A stretch of 64,000 nt of DNA from Saccharomycopsis malanga (GCA_004014935.1 CP025323.1:620001-684000); one strand, 5' to 3'; shown: positions 1 through 11,070, counted from the stretch's first letter. The notes: generated by a model from the letters alone, not told the origin. Program-made: numbers and translations.

Positions 1-944
1 TCTTTCTGCAACTTTTTGTTCTTTTTCTCCAAATGTTGGATATATTCTGCTGCTTTAGTTAATACAGAAGCTTTGTTCAACTTTGATGCTGGCGTCAAGC
101 CGTCCAAATCAACCGTATTACCATCTTCGCCAGCACCAAGGGTGGCAACTCTCAAAGAAGGAACCACATCTCTCAAAGCAATAATCTTGGCATTGATGTT
201 GGTTCTATACTTCTTTTCAACCATCTTGTGTGATGCTCTATTCTTTTTAGGCTTCGTAACCTTCCCGTCTTCTTTAGCCGTCTTGTTAGTTTTCGTTGTG
301 AGAGTTTTACTAGTTTTAGACTCCTCCTCGGAATCCAGAGACGACCCAATTAATTCCGAAGAAGGGCTGGTGTGGCTAGCCAACGTAGCAGCCGCAGCAT
401 TACTCAAAGACTTGTTAATCTGCTCAGGAGTTGTGTTGGCTGTATTGGTTAAAGACGTATTCGGACGAGAAGTATTATGTTGTATGCTAGGAGAAACAGT
501 ACTTATACTTTCGGGAGTAGCCAAAAAATCATTTGTTTGTTGATTCTGAGCCATACTAGTATTGAAATTATTTGGTTCTGTTCCTCTTATTACTATAGAA
601 TCGCTATTGATGGCGCTATTCAAATGATGTTCGTCGACATTGCCGGAATCCGGAACAACAAAATTGTTATTACCATCAAATGGCAAATTGCTATAATCCT
701 GAAAATCCTCAATGTTGTAATCAAACTCTCGTTTAATGAAATCATCCGGATTTTCAACGGCAATATTAGTCAACCATGGATCATCAGCGTTGGAAAATGA
801 GCCACTTCCCTGGGAATTTGGAGAAAACCCCGACAGTTTCGAGTCGCTGTCATTATAAAAATTCATATCATTAACATTGGACGACAAAGAGGTCAATAAC
901 TCATTGGCGTCATCAAAAGTATACCCTTCAAACTCTTGGGCCAT
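1..944 (-). CDS. SREBP-like bHLH-zipper transcription factor, 5' part (gene runs off the left edge)
   Basis: The frame is open from the ATG at 944 to the window edge, giving 314 visible residues. Residues 1-230 are Asn/Ser/Asp-rich and low complexity, as expected for an activation region. A basic helix-loop-helix starts near residue 236 (RASHKMVEKKYRTNINAKI) and runs into a Leu/Lys helix at the edge (AAEYIQHLEKKNKKLQK). Tyr246 sits where most bHLH proteins have Arg, which is the hallmark of the SREBP class. In Candida yeasts this class includes Cph2, Hms1 and Tye7, regulators of sterol, morphogenesis and glycolysis genes. Which of these it is cannot be decided without the C-terminus, where membrane segments could lie. 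Family assignment is firm; the ortholog is open. Confidence 0.85.
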   Translation of the reverse strand, partial: MAQEFEGYTFDDANELLTSLSSNVNDMNFYNDSDSKLSGFSPNSQGSGSFSNADDPWLTNIAVENPDDFIKREFDYNIEDFQDYSNLPFDGNNNFVVPDSGNVDEHHLNSAINSDSIVIRGTEPNNFNTSMAQNQQTNDFLATPESISTVSPSIQHNTSRPNTSLTNTANTTPEQINKSLSNAAAATLASHTSPSSELIGSSLDSEEESKTSKTLTTKTNKTAKEDGKVTKPKKNRASHKMVEKKYRTNINAKIIALRDVVPSLRVATLGAGEDGNTVDLDGLTPASKLNKASVLTKAAEYIQHLEKKNKKLQK

Positions 945-1702
945 TTCGATTGATATTTGAAATCCAAATCACTACTCAATAAATAAACCAATCACTTTAT
1001 ATATTTTGAAAAACGTTCCAAAGACTCTCAACTCTTGATATCGCGCCTAAATTATCGCCCTCCTCGTGTTATTGATGACAGCACTTGTTCCACAATAATA
1101 CCGAAACAAAATATTAAAAACGAAATTATAAAATCAAAAGGGGAACGCCTTTTTTGCACTAATTTCTCGAACCACCTTCTATGCCTTGTAAATACAAAAC
1201 TGTTTGTTGTGTGTTCTAAACAAGGATAAAAAAAATTTTCTAAAAGTGGTTGTTGTCACTCAATAATGTCCATACTAAATATACACGCATCATAACATTT
1301 TTCCTCCTTTCAATGCTCTCTTTACTGTTCTTAGTTTCTCCTTTGGCTTCTCTAAGATTCCGACGGTTGCCCGCTCTTGAAAAACACCTTATATTATGTA
1401 TGATACTGTACGCTACTGTACTATTATGCAATCTACTGTATACAGATGCAAAATCTGACATGATCCCTTAGTTGAACGACGCACTACGCACAACATACAG
1501 AACGCCATGTATAAAGACATGATATATAACTAACCAGGATAAAGTCTTGTCCAAAACCAAACTAAAAAAAGAGTTTATAACAGCAACAAACTAATAAATG
1601 ACAGAAATGAATAAATATTGGTAATGCAAATAGTTTCGTATGGGAAACTCAAATTAAAAATATGATACAATAGATTGATTAATTTTCTTCTTCTTTAAAT
1701 CA
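945..1702. other. intergenic: bHLH gene promoter and 3' flank of the YBL028C-type gene
   Basis: AT-rich with no supported gene. Two overlapping 73-codon frames on opposite strands near 1240-1471 lack any recognisable protein and are judged accidental. Confidence 0.6.
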
Positions 1703-2066
1703 TTACTTCTTCTTAAAAACCAACGCAACTCTTCTTTTGTTCTTCTTAATCTTGTTCTTTTTGTAGGTAACATGTCTACTGGTTCTCCAGCCACTGGTGC
1801 TTACCTTCTTAGGTTCTTTTTCTTCTCCATCCACGACAATTTCTATAAAGTTAGTATAATTTAGTTGAAAATTCCCAACAATAAAATCTCAACTTACCGT
1901 CGACATTGTCCTCGGCTTTTGGTTTTGAAGCCTGCTGTTTTTTCAAGTCTTCTTGCAACTTCTTTGCTATTCTTTCGGCTCTAGCATCAACAACTTCTGT
2001 AAAGAAACCCTTACGTTTCACCGACTTTGCCTTCAACGACTGATTATTTCTGAGCGAACGAGCCAT
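1703..2066 (-). CDS. YBL028C-type (UPF0642) small basic nucleolar protein, one intron
   Basis: Exon 1 is 1898-2066 and exon 2 is 1703-1842. The 55-bp intron (1843-1897) has a GTAAGT donor, a TACTAAC branch site and a TAG acceptor. The 102-residue product starts MARSLRNNQSLKAKSVKRKG and has STSGWRTSRHVTYKKNK near the end. Both are signature blocks of the S. cerevisiae YBL028C family, a small Lys/Arg-rich nucleolar protein of unknown biochemical role. Unspliced, the first exon would read on for 15 unrelated residues, so the splice is needed to recover the conserved C-terminus. The neighbour RPL19 is divergent, with about 410 bp between start codons, so the two may share promoter elements. Confidence 0.88.
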
Positions 2067-2196
2067 TTTGATGTCAGACTAATATATATCAAATGTATCT
2101 TTCTACGCCAAACTCTTTATCTAGTGTTACTATAGATTCTATAGCATCTCATAAAAAATTTTATCATCTCTTCGCATAGTCACATGAAAATTGGAA

Positions 2197-2215
2197 AACC
2201 CTAATAGGTCACGTG
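2197..2215. promoter_or_regulatory. Tbf1-like site next to a Cbf1 site, RPL19 promoter
   Basis: AACCCTAA (2197-2204) is followed four bases later by TCACGTG (2209-2215), about 270 bp upstream of the RPL19 start. In Candida albicans, Tbf1 (RMCCCTAA) and Cbf1 (TCACGTG) together drive ribosomal protein genes, replacing the Rap1 circuit of S. cerevisiae. The motifs are read directly; that these factors bind here is inferred. Confidence 0.65.
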
Positions 2216-2480
2216 GATATCACCTGCATACATAGAGGGTTGTCTTTTTCCATTTTAGGAAACTGTTCTTGTTTTTCGAATATTACTTTTCGGTTACGCA
2301 GCCCCCCTGGTTAATTTTTTTCACTCCCAGAGGCTCGTAATGGGTGTGGTTGGGCTGGTATTGTATAGTGTTACTGGTGGTTGAGAGTGATCAAAGAAAG
2401 AGAAAAAAATTGATATTTCAGAAACTCTTCCTTTAGTATACTTTGAGCCTGTGCAAGATAGTGTAAACAAGCAAGGAAAA

Positions 2481-3444
2481 ATGTAAGTATCAAGAGGATA
2501 TGTGGATGGATAGCAAGAAAAGAATCAAATGAAGGAGATGAGATGAATAAGAATGTGTTACAAGGTGAAAAATAATTGCTTAGACTCAATCAAAGAACTC
2601 AAGACGACACCAATGGAAATCAAATACAAAATGGTTAAAAAGTAATCGAGAACGTTTTGATATATCACCAAGATTATATGTTCGAACATCATTTCTTAAA
2701 TACAATTTATTATGTTAAATGTTCTTATCAGAAAACTCAATTTTATTAAAATACCACATTAAAAAAATCACAATATCTAAGAAATATTTCATCTTTAATA
2801 TAAGTTTATAACATCTAAATCAATAATCCTTCATCTATGCTTATTGAAAATGTTCCATCATACTAACATCATATAGGGCTAACTTAAGAATCCAAAAAAG
2901 ACTTGCCGCCTCCGTCGTTGGTGTCGGTAAAAGAAAGATCTGGTTGGACCCAAATGAGGTCACCGAGATCTCTCAAGCTAACACTCGTTCTGCTATCAGA
3001 AAGTTGTACAAGAACGGTACCATTGTCAAGAAGCCAGTGAGAATCCACTCTAGATCCCACGCAAGAAGATTGGCTGAATCTAAGCGTGCTGGTAGACACA
3101 CCGGTTACGGTAAGAGAAAGGGTACCAAGGAAGCTCGTTTCCCATCCAAGGTTTTGTGGTTGAGAAGATTGAGAGTCTTGAGACGTTTGTTGGTCAAATA
3201 CAGAGATGCCGGCAAGATTGACAGACACTTGTACCACTCCCTTTACAAGGCTGCCAAGGGTAACTCTTTCAAGCACAAGAGAGCTTTGGTTGAACACATT
3301 ATCCAAGCCAAGGCTGAAGCTCAACGTGAAAAGGCCCTTCAAGAAGAAGCCGAAGCTAGAAGAGCTAGAAACAAGGCTGCTAGACAAAGAAGACAAGAAC
3401 GTGTTGATGCTAAAAAGGACGCTTTACTTAAGAGTGAGCAATAA
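2481..3444 (+). CDS. RPL19: 60S ribosomal protein eL19, one intron
   Basis: The first exon is only the two bases AT (2481-2482). The 394-bp intron (2483-2876) has a GTAAGT donor, a TACTAAC branch site at 2861 and a TAG acceptor. Exon 2 (2877-3444) supplies the G of the start codon and the remaining 188 codons. The 189-residue product begins [20 protein letters not shown] and matches eL19 throughout, including its long basic C-terminal helix; yeast eL19 is also 189 residues. Splitting the start codon by an intron is also known for S. cerevisiae RPL19. The protein sits near the polypeptide exit tunnel of the large subunit. Confidence 0.96.
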
Positions 3445-4312
3445 TTTGATCAATTGTTATAAACTTCTTTGTTTTATATCATTGATTAGTTATGTAACAT
3501 TTTTTTGATAATGTAACTCTCCTTTTTTTTCTATAATGTACCTTTTTCTGTTTTATATTTGATTGTAGTTTGGAATAGTTGATTCTTTGCGCTGCCTGAT
3601 TGATGGATGCAGCTGGTTTTTATTAATGGATGGCAACTGGTTTATATTAATGGATTGTTCTACGTATTTTAATCAAGAATGTGGTCAAGTATTTATAAGT
3701 GTCCTTTGTAATATATAGTATTACAAGATTTGTCCATTTATATTCCTATTGTTGAAAACAATTAATCAAAAGAATCATCAGACTTCACCATTTTTATGTT
3801 TTCACCATTTCTTACATTCAAATCTACCTTGCGAAACATAATTCATGTCAATAAAAAGAGCAAAAAATCCGCAATTTTAGAATATATTTGCTGTCCCATT
3901 CAACAAAAATGAGCCACTGAGGCAAACTGAAATAGAGATTGAAGTGGCACATTAAGAGAATATACATATCGAGTGTGATTATTCCAGTTTTCCTTTTTTA
4001 CAGGCAATAAAAATACAGTGTCTATCATTATAAACTAATCAAATGTGGTTTTAAGGAATAACTTTAATGGGTTATTAGATTACCAAATGTTATAAGATGA
4101 ACTCCTTTGTAATATAGTGTCTATTTGACACCAAAAAATCAGGAGCCAATGAAAATAAAGAACAAAATAGATTCATTTTAAAAGAATTGTAAATGAGAAT
4201 TGTTTTTTTTTTTGATTTGTGCTTACATTGTTAGTAAAGTTAAAGTATATAATTCATACTTACCATCTAATAATGGTTTATTGAATGATAATCCCATGTC
4301 TTATTCAAAAAT

Positions 4313-4407
4313 TGGAATTATTATATTGGAGGTTTAGATATTGAATTTATGTCTGAAGAACTACGGTAAATACTTTGATATAATATCATATATTTCGAGT
4401 CCAGTAC
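4313..4407 (-). mobile_element. SINE-like element, two degenerate tail fragments
   Basis: 4380-4407 matches the 3' tail of the window's SINE-like family (ATCATATATTTCGAGTCCAG type). 4349-4372 resembles the adjacent ATGTCTAGAGGGACTTGGTA module, with decay. Both lie in the same orientation as the fuller copy that abuts at 4408. They look like older insertions into which a later copy was placed. Confidence 0.45.
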
Positions 4408-4650
4408 AATAATAATAATATCTTATATTTGAAGCCCAGTAGTTGCCAGTTTTCGTATATAGGCACTATGTCTAAAGAAACTTGGTAAAGCCCAATCATG
4501 TCCTGTTAAAATAATACACACCCAATTGGTTGAAAGTAACCGCTAAACTTTTGCCTAGGTCGTGTTTCAGACAGTTGCACTTGCCTGTGAATTCACGTTC
4601 AGCATCGTAAAAAGCAGCGAGTAAAAAGTGTTCCTATGGGGAATCGTGTA
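4408..4650 (-). mobile_element. tRNA-derived SINE-like element, 5'-damaged copy
   Basis: The tail, with four AAT units, is at the left. The body follows in family order: GCCCAGTA, TTTCGTATATA, CTTGGTAAAGCCC, CCTAGGTCGTGTTTCAGACA, TTGCACTTGCCTGTGAA and CACGTTCAGCATCGTAAAAA. At the head end the B-box segment is missing compared with the copy at 14504-14873, so this copy should lack a working pol III promoter. No clear target duplication was found. Confidence 0.75.
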
Positions 4651-5266
4651 TACTTTTGAAGGAAAATAATGTTATACGGTTGACTATGATTCTCTTAAAC
4701 TAAAGAATAACAAAGTTCAAGGGAGTGAGAAAGAGATAAGTTTGGGTATAGTTACCAATAGTGTAAATGCATATATTTACAAAAACTTGAGAGTATTAGG
4801 ATTAAAATCGATAAAAATTCAGAAATGATAATGTTCTGAAATTTTCAACATATTCTTTCAACTTGAATATAATTAAATTAGAATTTCAACATATTCTTTC
4901 AACTGAGATATAATTAAATTACACAAATATAACTTTGCAAAGACCAATTTAATCACTTTACTAGAACAATTGTTGGAAAATAATGTCAATTTTACATCAA
5001 TATTTACTGGTTGGTATATCACCCAGGCTGAGCGATACATGCATGCAATTCCTGCACCTTTCATGCAACTCTGCCACGCACCCTTCTGCAGAGTTGCTGC
5101 GACGGTGCAGCAGTCTCAATCGTCTTTTTTCATGTTTACACTTTTTGGACACGGTATTCTTAATTCTAACAACTTTTTATCAAATTACAATATTACAACT
5201 GATATTTGCACTTTCGCTGATTATTATATAACAATATAGGTTTGAATATCCATAAACTAGTTTAAA

Positions 5267-5863
5267 ATGAGCACTTTCTTTGACGAACAAAAGAAATCCT
5301 TCGCCGATGTTACTGTTGGCTCTGATGACAAAATCAACACTTCAGAGTTTTTAGAAGCTTCTGAATCTCTTGTCAAGTTGTTTGATTTGTTGGGCTCGTC
5401 TGCCTTTTCTGTCGTCCAAAGCGACATGAATGGTAACATCAAGAAAATACGTGATTATTTGCTTGCCAACCCAACGGATGGTGCTACTTTGCAAGACTTG
5501 GTTTTGTCTGAAAAATCCAAAAAGCCAAAAACTGCCACACAAGGTCTCTTGTGGCTTTCTAGAGGTTTGCAATTCACTGCCCAGTCTTTGCAAGAAACCA
5601 TCGACAACCCAACCAAGGAGCTCAGTGAAACGTTCACTTCTGGTTACAACAAAACTTTGGTCAAATACCACTCTTTTGTCGTCAAACCGGTCTTCAAATT
5701 GGCCATGAAAGCTTGTCCGTACAGAAAAGACTTTTTTGCCAAGTTGGGTGCCGACCAAACCAAAGTTCTTGAGCAGTTAAAGGTCTGGTTGACTGCTTTG
5801 CAAAAAATTGTTCAGATCATCTTTGACTTTTTCGCCTCTGGGAACTATGGCAAGGGCTTATAA
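5267..5863 (+). CDS. HET1: glycolipid transfer protein (GLTP/HET-C2 family)
   Basis: The 198-residue protein covers the whole GLTP fold with no extension. The sugar-head-group site is visible: Asp53, Asn57 and Lys60 in SDMNGNIKKIRDYL, Trp96 in LLWLSRGL and His135 in VKYHSFVVKP, all at GLTP-like spacing. These residues bind the sugar of glucosylceramide-type lipids in the family, and the protein moves such lipids between membrane faces in the cytosol. The Podospora homologue is the heterokaryon-incompatibility protein HET-C2; the Candida gene is called HET1. S. cerevisiae makes no glucosylceramide, so the gene suggests that this yeast does. Confidence 0.93.
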   Translation: MSTFFDEQKKSFADVTVGSDDKINTSEFLEASESLVKLFDLLGSSAFSVVQSDMNGNIKKIRDYLLANPTDGATLQDLVLSEKSKKPKTATQGLLWLSRGLQFTAQSLQETIDNPTKELSETFTSGYNKTLVKYHSFVVKPVFKLAMKACPYRKDFFAKLGADQTKVLEQLKVWLTALQKIVQIIFDFFASGNYGKGL

Positions 5864-7075
5864 GTGGCTTTTTTGGCTTTTGTTGCTTTCATTTTAATAG
5901 AACTGCATTTATGTAATCCGATATGAGTTTGATATGATTTCTAAACTGATATATGTAAGTTGCTGTAGGTATTTGAAATTTGAAATAACCTATAGCTTAA
6001 TTTATGATATATAGCAACATCTCAAAAGAGTCTCCACCAACATTGCCATTTTATGGCCCTGGAGTGGTCGTCGGACCTTTTTCTATTTCAAATAGTTGCA
6101 CTTTTATGGGTTCTTATTTGTTACAGAGTGATTCCCGCAACCATACAGTAATGTACGTATTATAGATAGTACGGAAGTAATAATATCGTTTCATGTCAGC
6201 CAATTGCTTTGTTTTCCTATATTTTTTCCGGGATTTAATTCATTATTGATTCATGTTTCACAAACTTTGTTGAATGCTTTCTATCCAACAATGTACTTTA
6301 TTTCGACATTTTGTTCCGCTTGTATTTGTTGATTTTACCCTATTTTGAAAAACAGGTTTATATGCTACATTTTGCATGTGTTCTGCCCAACAGGTTGTCC
6401 TTGTTTTAATACTTGTATAACCCCTTTTAAATACTTTCTGAAATGTTGATCAAAAGCATATTTTCAGAATATTCAACAGCTAGCATTCTTTAAAACGACC
6501 AGGCAGGCTCATGGGTTCCAACCCAGCTACAAACATTTTTTACTCGCTGTTCTTACAATGCTGAAAGTGACTTCACAGTGCAACTGTTTGAAACACCACC
6601 TAGACCCAATAGTGGTTACTTTCCAATTTGTTGATTGAGAATATTATAATGAATGGCACCTGAATTAGGCTTTCCTCACCAAGTTTTATCAAGTCTCCTT
6701 AGAATTAGCGCATATATACGAAACCTATATGTACTGGGCTCAAAATATATGATATTATTTATATAAAGTATAACCTATAATATTAACACTCCAATGTTGG
6801 AAATTGCACGTAATGCACATGTATGCGCCTGTATGCATGATGGTGCGTCTATCACACGCTTTAGATAAAGGATTAAAATTTCAGAGAATTCAACTACTGT
6901 CAGGATAGTGTAGTATTTAATTATTCAACAAAAAGGCTGTTTTAACGAGGACTTTGAGAGCGAGAAAGAAGGTTTGGATAAGCTCAAATTACTCATTTGT
7001 GTATAATCTCGTATTAAGGGTGGTCCAAGAAATTTAATGACAGAAGAGTAGGTCTATAGGCAATAATATTAAACA
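5864..7075. other. intergenic with one SINE-like copy
   Basis: Holds the GLTP 3' flank, a SINE-like copy at 6491-6766 and the EMC10 promoter. No coding signal or RNA gene was recognised. Confidence 0.6.
6491..6766 (+). mobile_element. tRNA-derived SINE-like element, long but diverged copy
   Basis: Reads head to tail on the + strand. It has a B-box-like GGGTTCCAACCC (6513), then TTTTTTACTCGCTGTTCTTAC, GACTTCACAG, GCAACTGTTTGAAACACCAC, ACTTTCCAA, then the shared tail (CCAAGTTTTATCAAGTCTCC, GCATATATACGAAACC, GTACTGGGCTCAAAATATAT) and an ATT-rich end. It is diverged along its whole length, so it is an older insertion. The A box is not recognisable and no target duplication was found. Confidence 0.75.
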
Positions 7076-7780
7076 ATGTTTAGATCAATTATTGTTCAAA
7101 GTTTGGCAGTTGGCGCACTTTTGATGACGGTGCTTGCAGAATCAGTAATTGAAAAGGAAATTTATGTGAGAAGTCAAAGCACAAGCCAACAGCAAAAATT
7201 GGGAGTGCTTCGTTATGATTCAGAGGCCATTGAGGCGGGTTTCAAACCTGATCCATCGATAATGGCTGAAGGAACAAGTGAATTGAATTTGGATGTAGCT
7301 ATAAACGGAAGCGATGTATGTGTGGGGTACATTGAGGAAGATGAGTTTAATTGCTTCAGCTATAAAAGAGTGAGTAAATGAATTGTTTGTCATATATATA
7401 AAAAGACGGACTTACTAACAATCTAGTTGATAAATCCACTCAATGGCCACTTTGTTGTACATACTAAAATCAATAACGAGCCATTGGCGTACGACTTCAT
7501 TACTTCCAGTCAGGAAATGGGAAAAAGTAAAGGCAAAAGTAAGAAAAATGGCGGATTGGACTCAGCATTGTCTGTAATTATATCTAAATCTTCTGTAGGT
7601 AGCAAGCCGACCATAAAAGCACCGGAAGTCAAGGAGAAAAAAAGTAAAGAGGAGATTAAGAAACAAATGGAAGAAGAAAACCAGAGCTTTTTCCAGAAAT
7701 ATTGGATGTATATATTGCCTGTAGCTATTATTCTCTTGTTTGGAGGAGGAGGTGGTGGTGGTGCTGAAGCTGCAAAATGA
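7076..7780 (+). CDS. EMC10: ER membrane protein complex subunit 10, one intron
   Basis: Exon 1 is 7076-7369 and exon 2 is 7427-7780. The 57-bp intron has a GTGAGT donor, a TTACTAAC branch site and a TAG acceptor, and joins YKR to LINPLNGHFVVH in phase 0. The 215-residue product has an N-terminal signal peptide (residues 1-21), a lumenal domain, a charged coiled linker (KEKKSKEEIKKQMEEENQ) and one C-terminal membrane helix, FFQKYWMYILPVAIILLF, followed by seven glycines. The YWMYI-PV helix plus poly-Gly tail is also typical of human EMC10. EMC inserts tail-anchored and multipass proteins into the ER membrane. Confidence 0.9.
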
Positions 7781-8013
7781 ATAGTTACTAGGTTTTGTTA
7801 CGTAACTCAAGTCTTAATTGTATTGGATTAAAACTGAATTAAATGTTGGGTATATTTTATGATTTTTTGTATCTTTTATGTATTTCTGAACGGTAAATTG
7901 GTGTTTATCTGGCATTGGTAAAACTTTTGGGAAATTTCAACTTTAAATGATTATTCTAATGTAGTTTAAAACATTATAAACCAAGACACCAATATAAATA
8001 CACTACAGTTTTC

Positions 8014-8125
8014 ATAATAATAATAATAATGGTAATAATAATGGCAATGATAATGATTAGTATATTTCAAGCCTATATATATCATTATATTATTTCTACA
8101 CATATTCTAGATAAGGCACAACTAT
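8014..8125 (-). mobile_element. SINE-like element, decayed tail fragment
   Basis: An expanded AAT microsatellite (8014-8045) leads into GTATATTTCAAGCC and then a weakly matching continuation of the family tail. The orientation puts the tail to the left. Only about 80 bp beyond the microsatellite can be aligned. Confidence 0.45.
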
Positions 8126-9840
8126 AAGTCAGTTGTATAAATAAACATAATCTAAAAATTGTAGCTCTTTGCTCTCTTATAATTTTTGGCAAAATAACCG
8201 CAAAAGTTTATGACCAACTTACAGTCAATATACAGCTTCCATATGAATGTAATAAAGCAAATCAGGAACTAGAGCAGCGAAAAAACAAAAAATAAAATCA
8301 AAGTGACATTTAACCATTTACAACGTTAAGTTGAATAGAAATAAAAGTTTTTTTAAAACGGACTCGTCTGAACAGAGGTACGAAGCTTATTAATAAGCAC
8401 ATTACGCTTTACCAAGCCCCATAAAATACTCAGTGTATACATTAAGTTGAAATGTGCTTGTTTAACAAAATATAATGATTAGTATCAATTATAAGTTCCT
8501 CTGAGAACCCATAATAAACAATACTTTTTTAGCTCTTGCGATGTGGGATCTTTAGAATAAAAGCTCTTTAAAACCTTGAAGGAAGCACAAATAAAACTAA
8601 AAGCAATAAAAAGCTATGTAATGACACCAAGAAATGAATAAACGAGGAATGAAAAACGCAATTTTTAACAAATTATGTGTTATTTTCAACAAAATGATAC
8701 TTTCTCATTATCAAACAATTTAAAAAGCCAGGTCTCAAAACAAAGTGTTTGTAATAAAACCCTAGAATTTAAAGAATATAGAAATATATTTTTTGTATGT
8801 GTTTCCTTTAAAGACTCCAAAAAATGACTTGAAAGAATTAATTGTTTTCCAAAATTGACAATTTTCCGTTATATCGAATAATTACTCAAAAATCTAATTT
8901 GTTTTATCATAAATTGTACTATAATATAGGAAAAAAAATTAACATGTCAGTGTATGTTTTTTAAATTATAATAATGAGGATAGCAGTGAGTCAATTCAAT
9001 AAAACCTTTGATGATTACTCCAAAACGTCAACAGCGGGAATTGAGTACCAAAACCCAAAGTGAGGAACGCCACACTTGTTTGCGTGGCGCATGATGGCTC
9101 AACCAACTTGGCCACTTGGAAATAGTAAGGCATTGCATACAGGCATATTTCTGTTGAAAAGGGAGAATAACTTTACTTTATATTTGGAGTATAGTGAATG
9201 TGATTTACCAAATATATCAAGTTACCTACACTAGGATTACAGGTTTGTTCTTATTAGGTTATGAAATGAAATGTTCTCATTTGAAGGCGGTTTGATGATT
9301 ATATTGGTTTATAAAGTGTTAAAACATATTGAGGGAAATAGAAATCATCTGACAAGTACTAGGCTCCCAATATAGAATTACAAAATTACATTCCATGCTA
9401 TGAACATCCATTGAAAGTCACCTGAATGATCTCATAGATCATAGTTGCAACGGTTTTATTAGCACATTTACCTCTGGATGGGGTCTGTTAACACCGGGAA
9501 GCACGACATGAAAAGATAGATCTACGGTGCACATCGACAATCAACCACTTTCACTATGGGTGTGATAATTGACGTTTTTGTATTGACAATTGCTAAAATT
9601 GGAGCCTTAGTACAGGATAAATGTCTCAGGATCCGCGATTTGGCGTCGCCTGCGGATACATATAGAAGTTTCTGGGCGTTGTTGCTACAGTTGCCAGTAT
9701 TTTGTTAATATCAATATACTATGTATTGATTTAAGTGAAATGCTGGTTTTTAAAAGTGAGCTTAATAAAAAGGATGCTGTAGATACAGATTATGGGGATA
9801 TTATTTTTTAACAGCAACGGATACACCGCACTTACAAAGA

Positions 9841-9926
9841 CGGCATCCGTAACGGAACGGATTGCGGGACAGTACCCCTGACAAATGCGGCATCCGTAAC
9901 GGACTGTGGGACACTACCCCTGACAA
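9841..9926. repeat. two-unit direct tandem repeat (44 and 39 bp)
   Basis: Units 9841-9884 and 9888-9926 share CGGCATCCGTAACGG, GGGACA-TACCCCTGACAA and the spacing between them; a 5-bp indel (AACGG) explains the length difference. The repeat is GC-rich in an AT-rich setting. CGG-containing blocks suit zinc-cluster factor binding, but no factor is assigned. Confidence 0.75.
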
Positions 9927-11070
9927 CTGCATTCCGCATGTGGGATCCGGAGAAGGGTACAACCAGTGTCCCACAACTCTTGGTTACCACTAGCTACGAA
10001 ATCCAGACATTTATTGTCAGTCTGCAAACTGTGCGACTGTCATGATAAAGTGATAGATAATCTAATTGGTTTAGGGGGAATACTCAAGAAATATATTATA
10101 GTTTGAATAATTAACTCCTACATACATGCTTACTGCAAGGGTGCTTACGCACACATTCTCATTCTTTAACAAAAAGCTACAATAAGGGAAATAACCAAAC
10201 AAGATGAAAATGCACAACATGATGCATTACCCGCATCACGGGACTTCTATTTTTTTATTATTTATTATTTATTTTTTTGGCGTGGCGCATGGCGCGAGCA
10301 TGCATGCTTGCATATACTTGTATCCATTGATTTTAGCTTGAACATCCTTGCGTTGGCTAGCAAGTGCCAAGTGCCATCCATAATTTATCAAAAAGAAAAC
10401 ATAAAAGTTCTGATTTTTTCTTTTCTTTTCTTTGAGAAAACAAACCAACACAGAATATGAGTACTTGTATGATCTGATATGTTCACTTTGGGATGTGAAA
10501 AGAAATGATAGAGACTGATGTCCCACCTTCCATTGCAGTATGCTTGCGTCCCTGCAAGCTTGCAGAACGGCATGCAGAATTTTTATCCAACAAGACAATG
10601 ACATATATGAAATGAAATACAGTCTGGTTTTGATAAAACTTGGAACAAACTATTTGTAACGTTGTGACATTACCACATTTATTGCATCTCGTATCCTTAC
10701 AACATTTCGGGAGTACAATAGGCCAGTATCCGACCGGTACTCAGGATGTTAGTAGTGCTACACCACTGGGACATGGAGCTAGGGAAAAAGAAAAGAGAGC
10801 GTCCCACAGAGTGTTTGGGTTTATCCGTATTTGGAACTTCCACATTACTGTACGTAGGCGCAGCAGCCCAAAAGAAGACAATTATCAACATGCTCCCATG
10901 CGCATGCAAGTACGTGTATGTATGCATTGGTGAAAACACACACAACAAAATAAAAAAAAAACCAAAAAAAAGTAAATGCGCATTGCATACATGTACCTAC
11001 ACGTGCATGCATCCACACCAGAGCGGTTTTTCTTGATTTTTGGAGCTAATTTTAACACGGCTATCAATTA

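Larger units (their letters stand above)
3445..5266. other. 1.8-kb intergenic region with stacked SINE-like copies
   Basis: No supported gene. It holds the RPL19 3' flank, including two imperfect copies of a roughly 25-bp unit (GATGCAGCTGGTTTTTATTA type, 3604-3653), then SINE-like copies at 4313-4650, then the promoter of the glycolipid transfer gene. Confidence 0.6.

Noticed and set aside
16-543. 175-codon + strand frame at the left edge
   Set aside because: It is antisense to the bHLH coding sequence, whose minus-strand translation is clearly conserved.
1240-1471. Two overlapping 73-codon frames on opposite strands
   Set aside because: Neither resembles a known protein, and one lacks an ATG start.
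10735-10760. TACTAAC on the minus strand as an intron of a hidden gene
   Set aside because: No consensus donor or coding exon to its right in frame.
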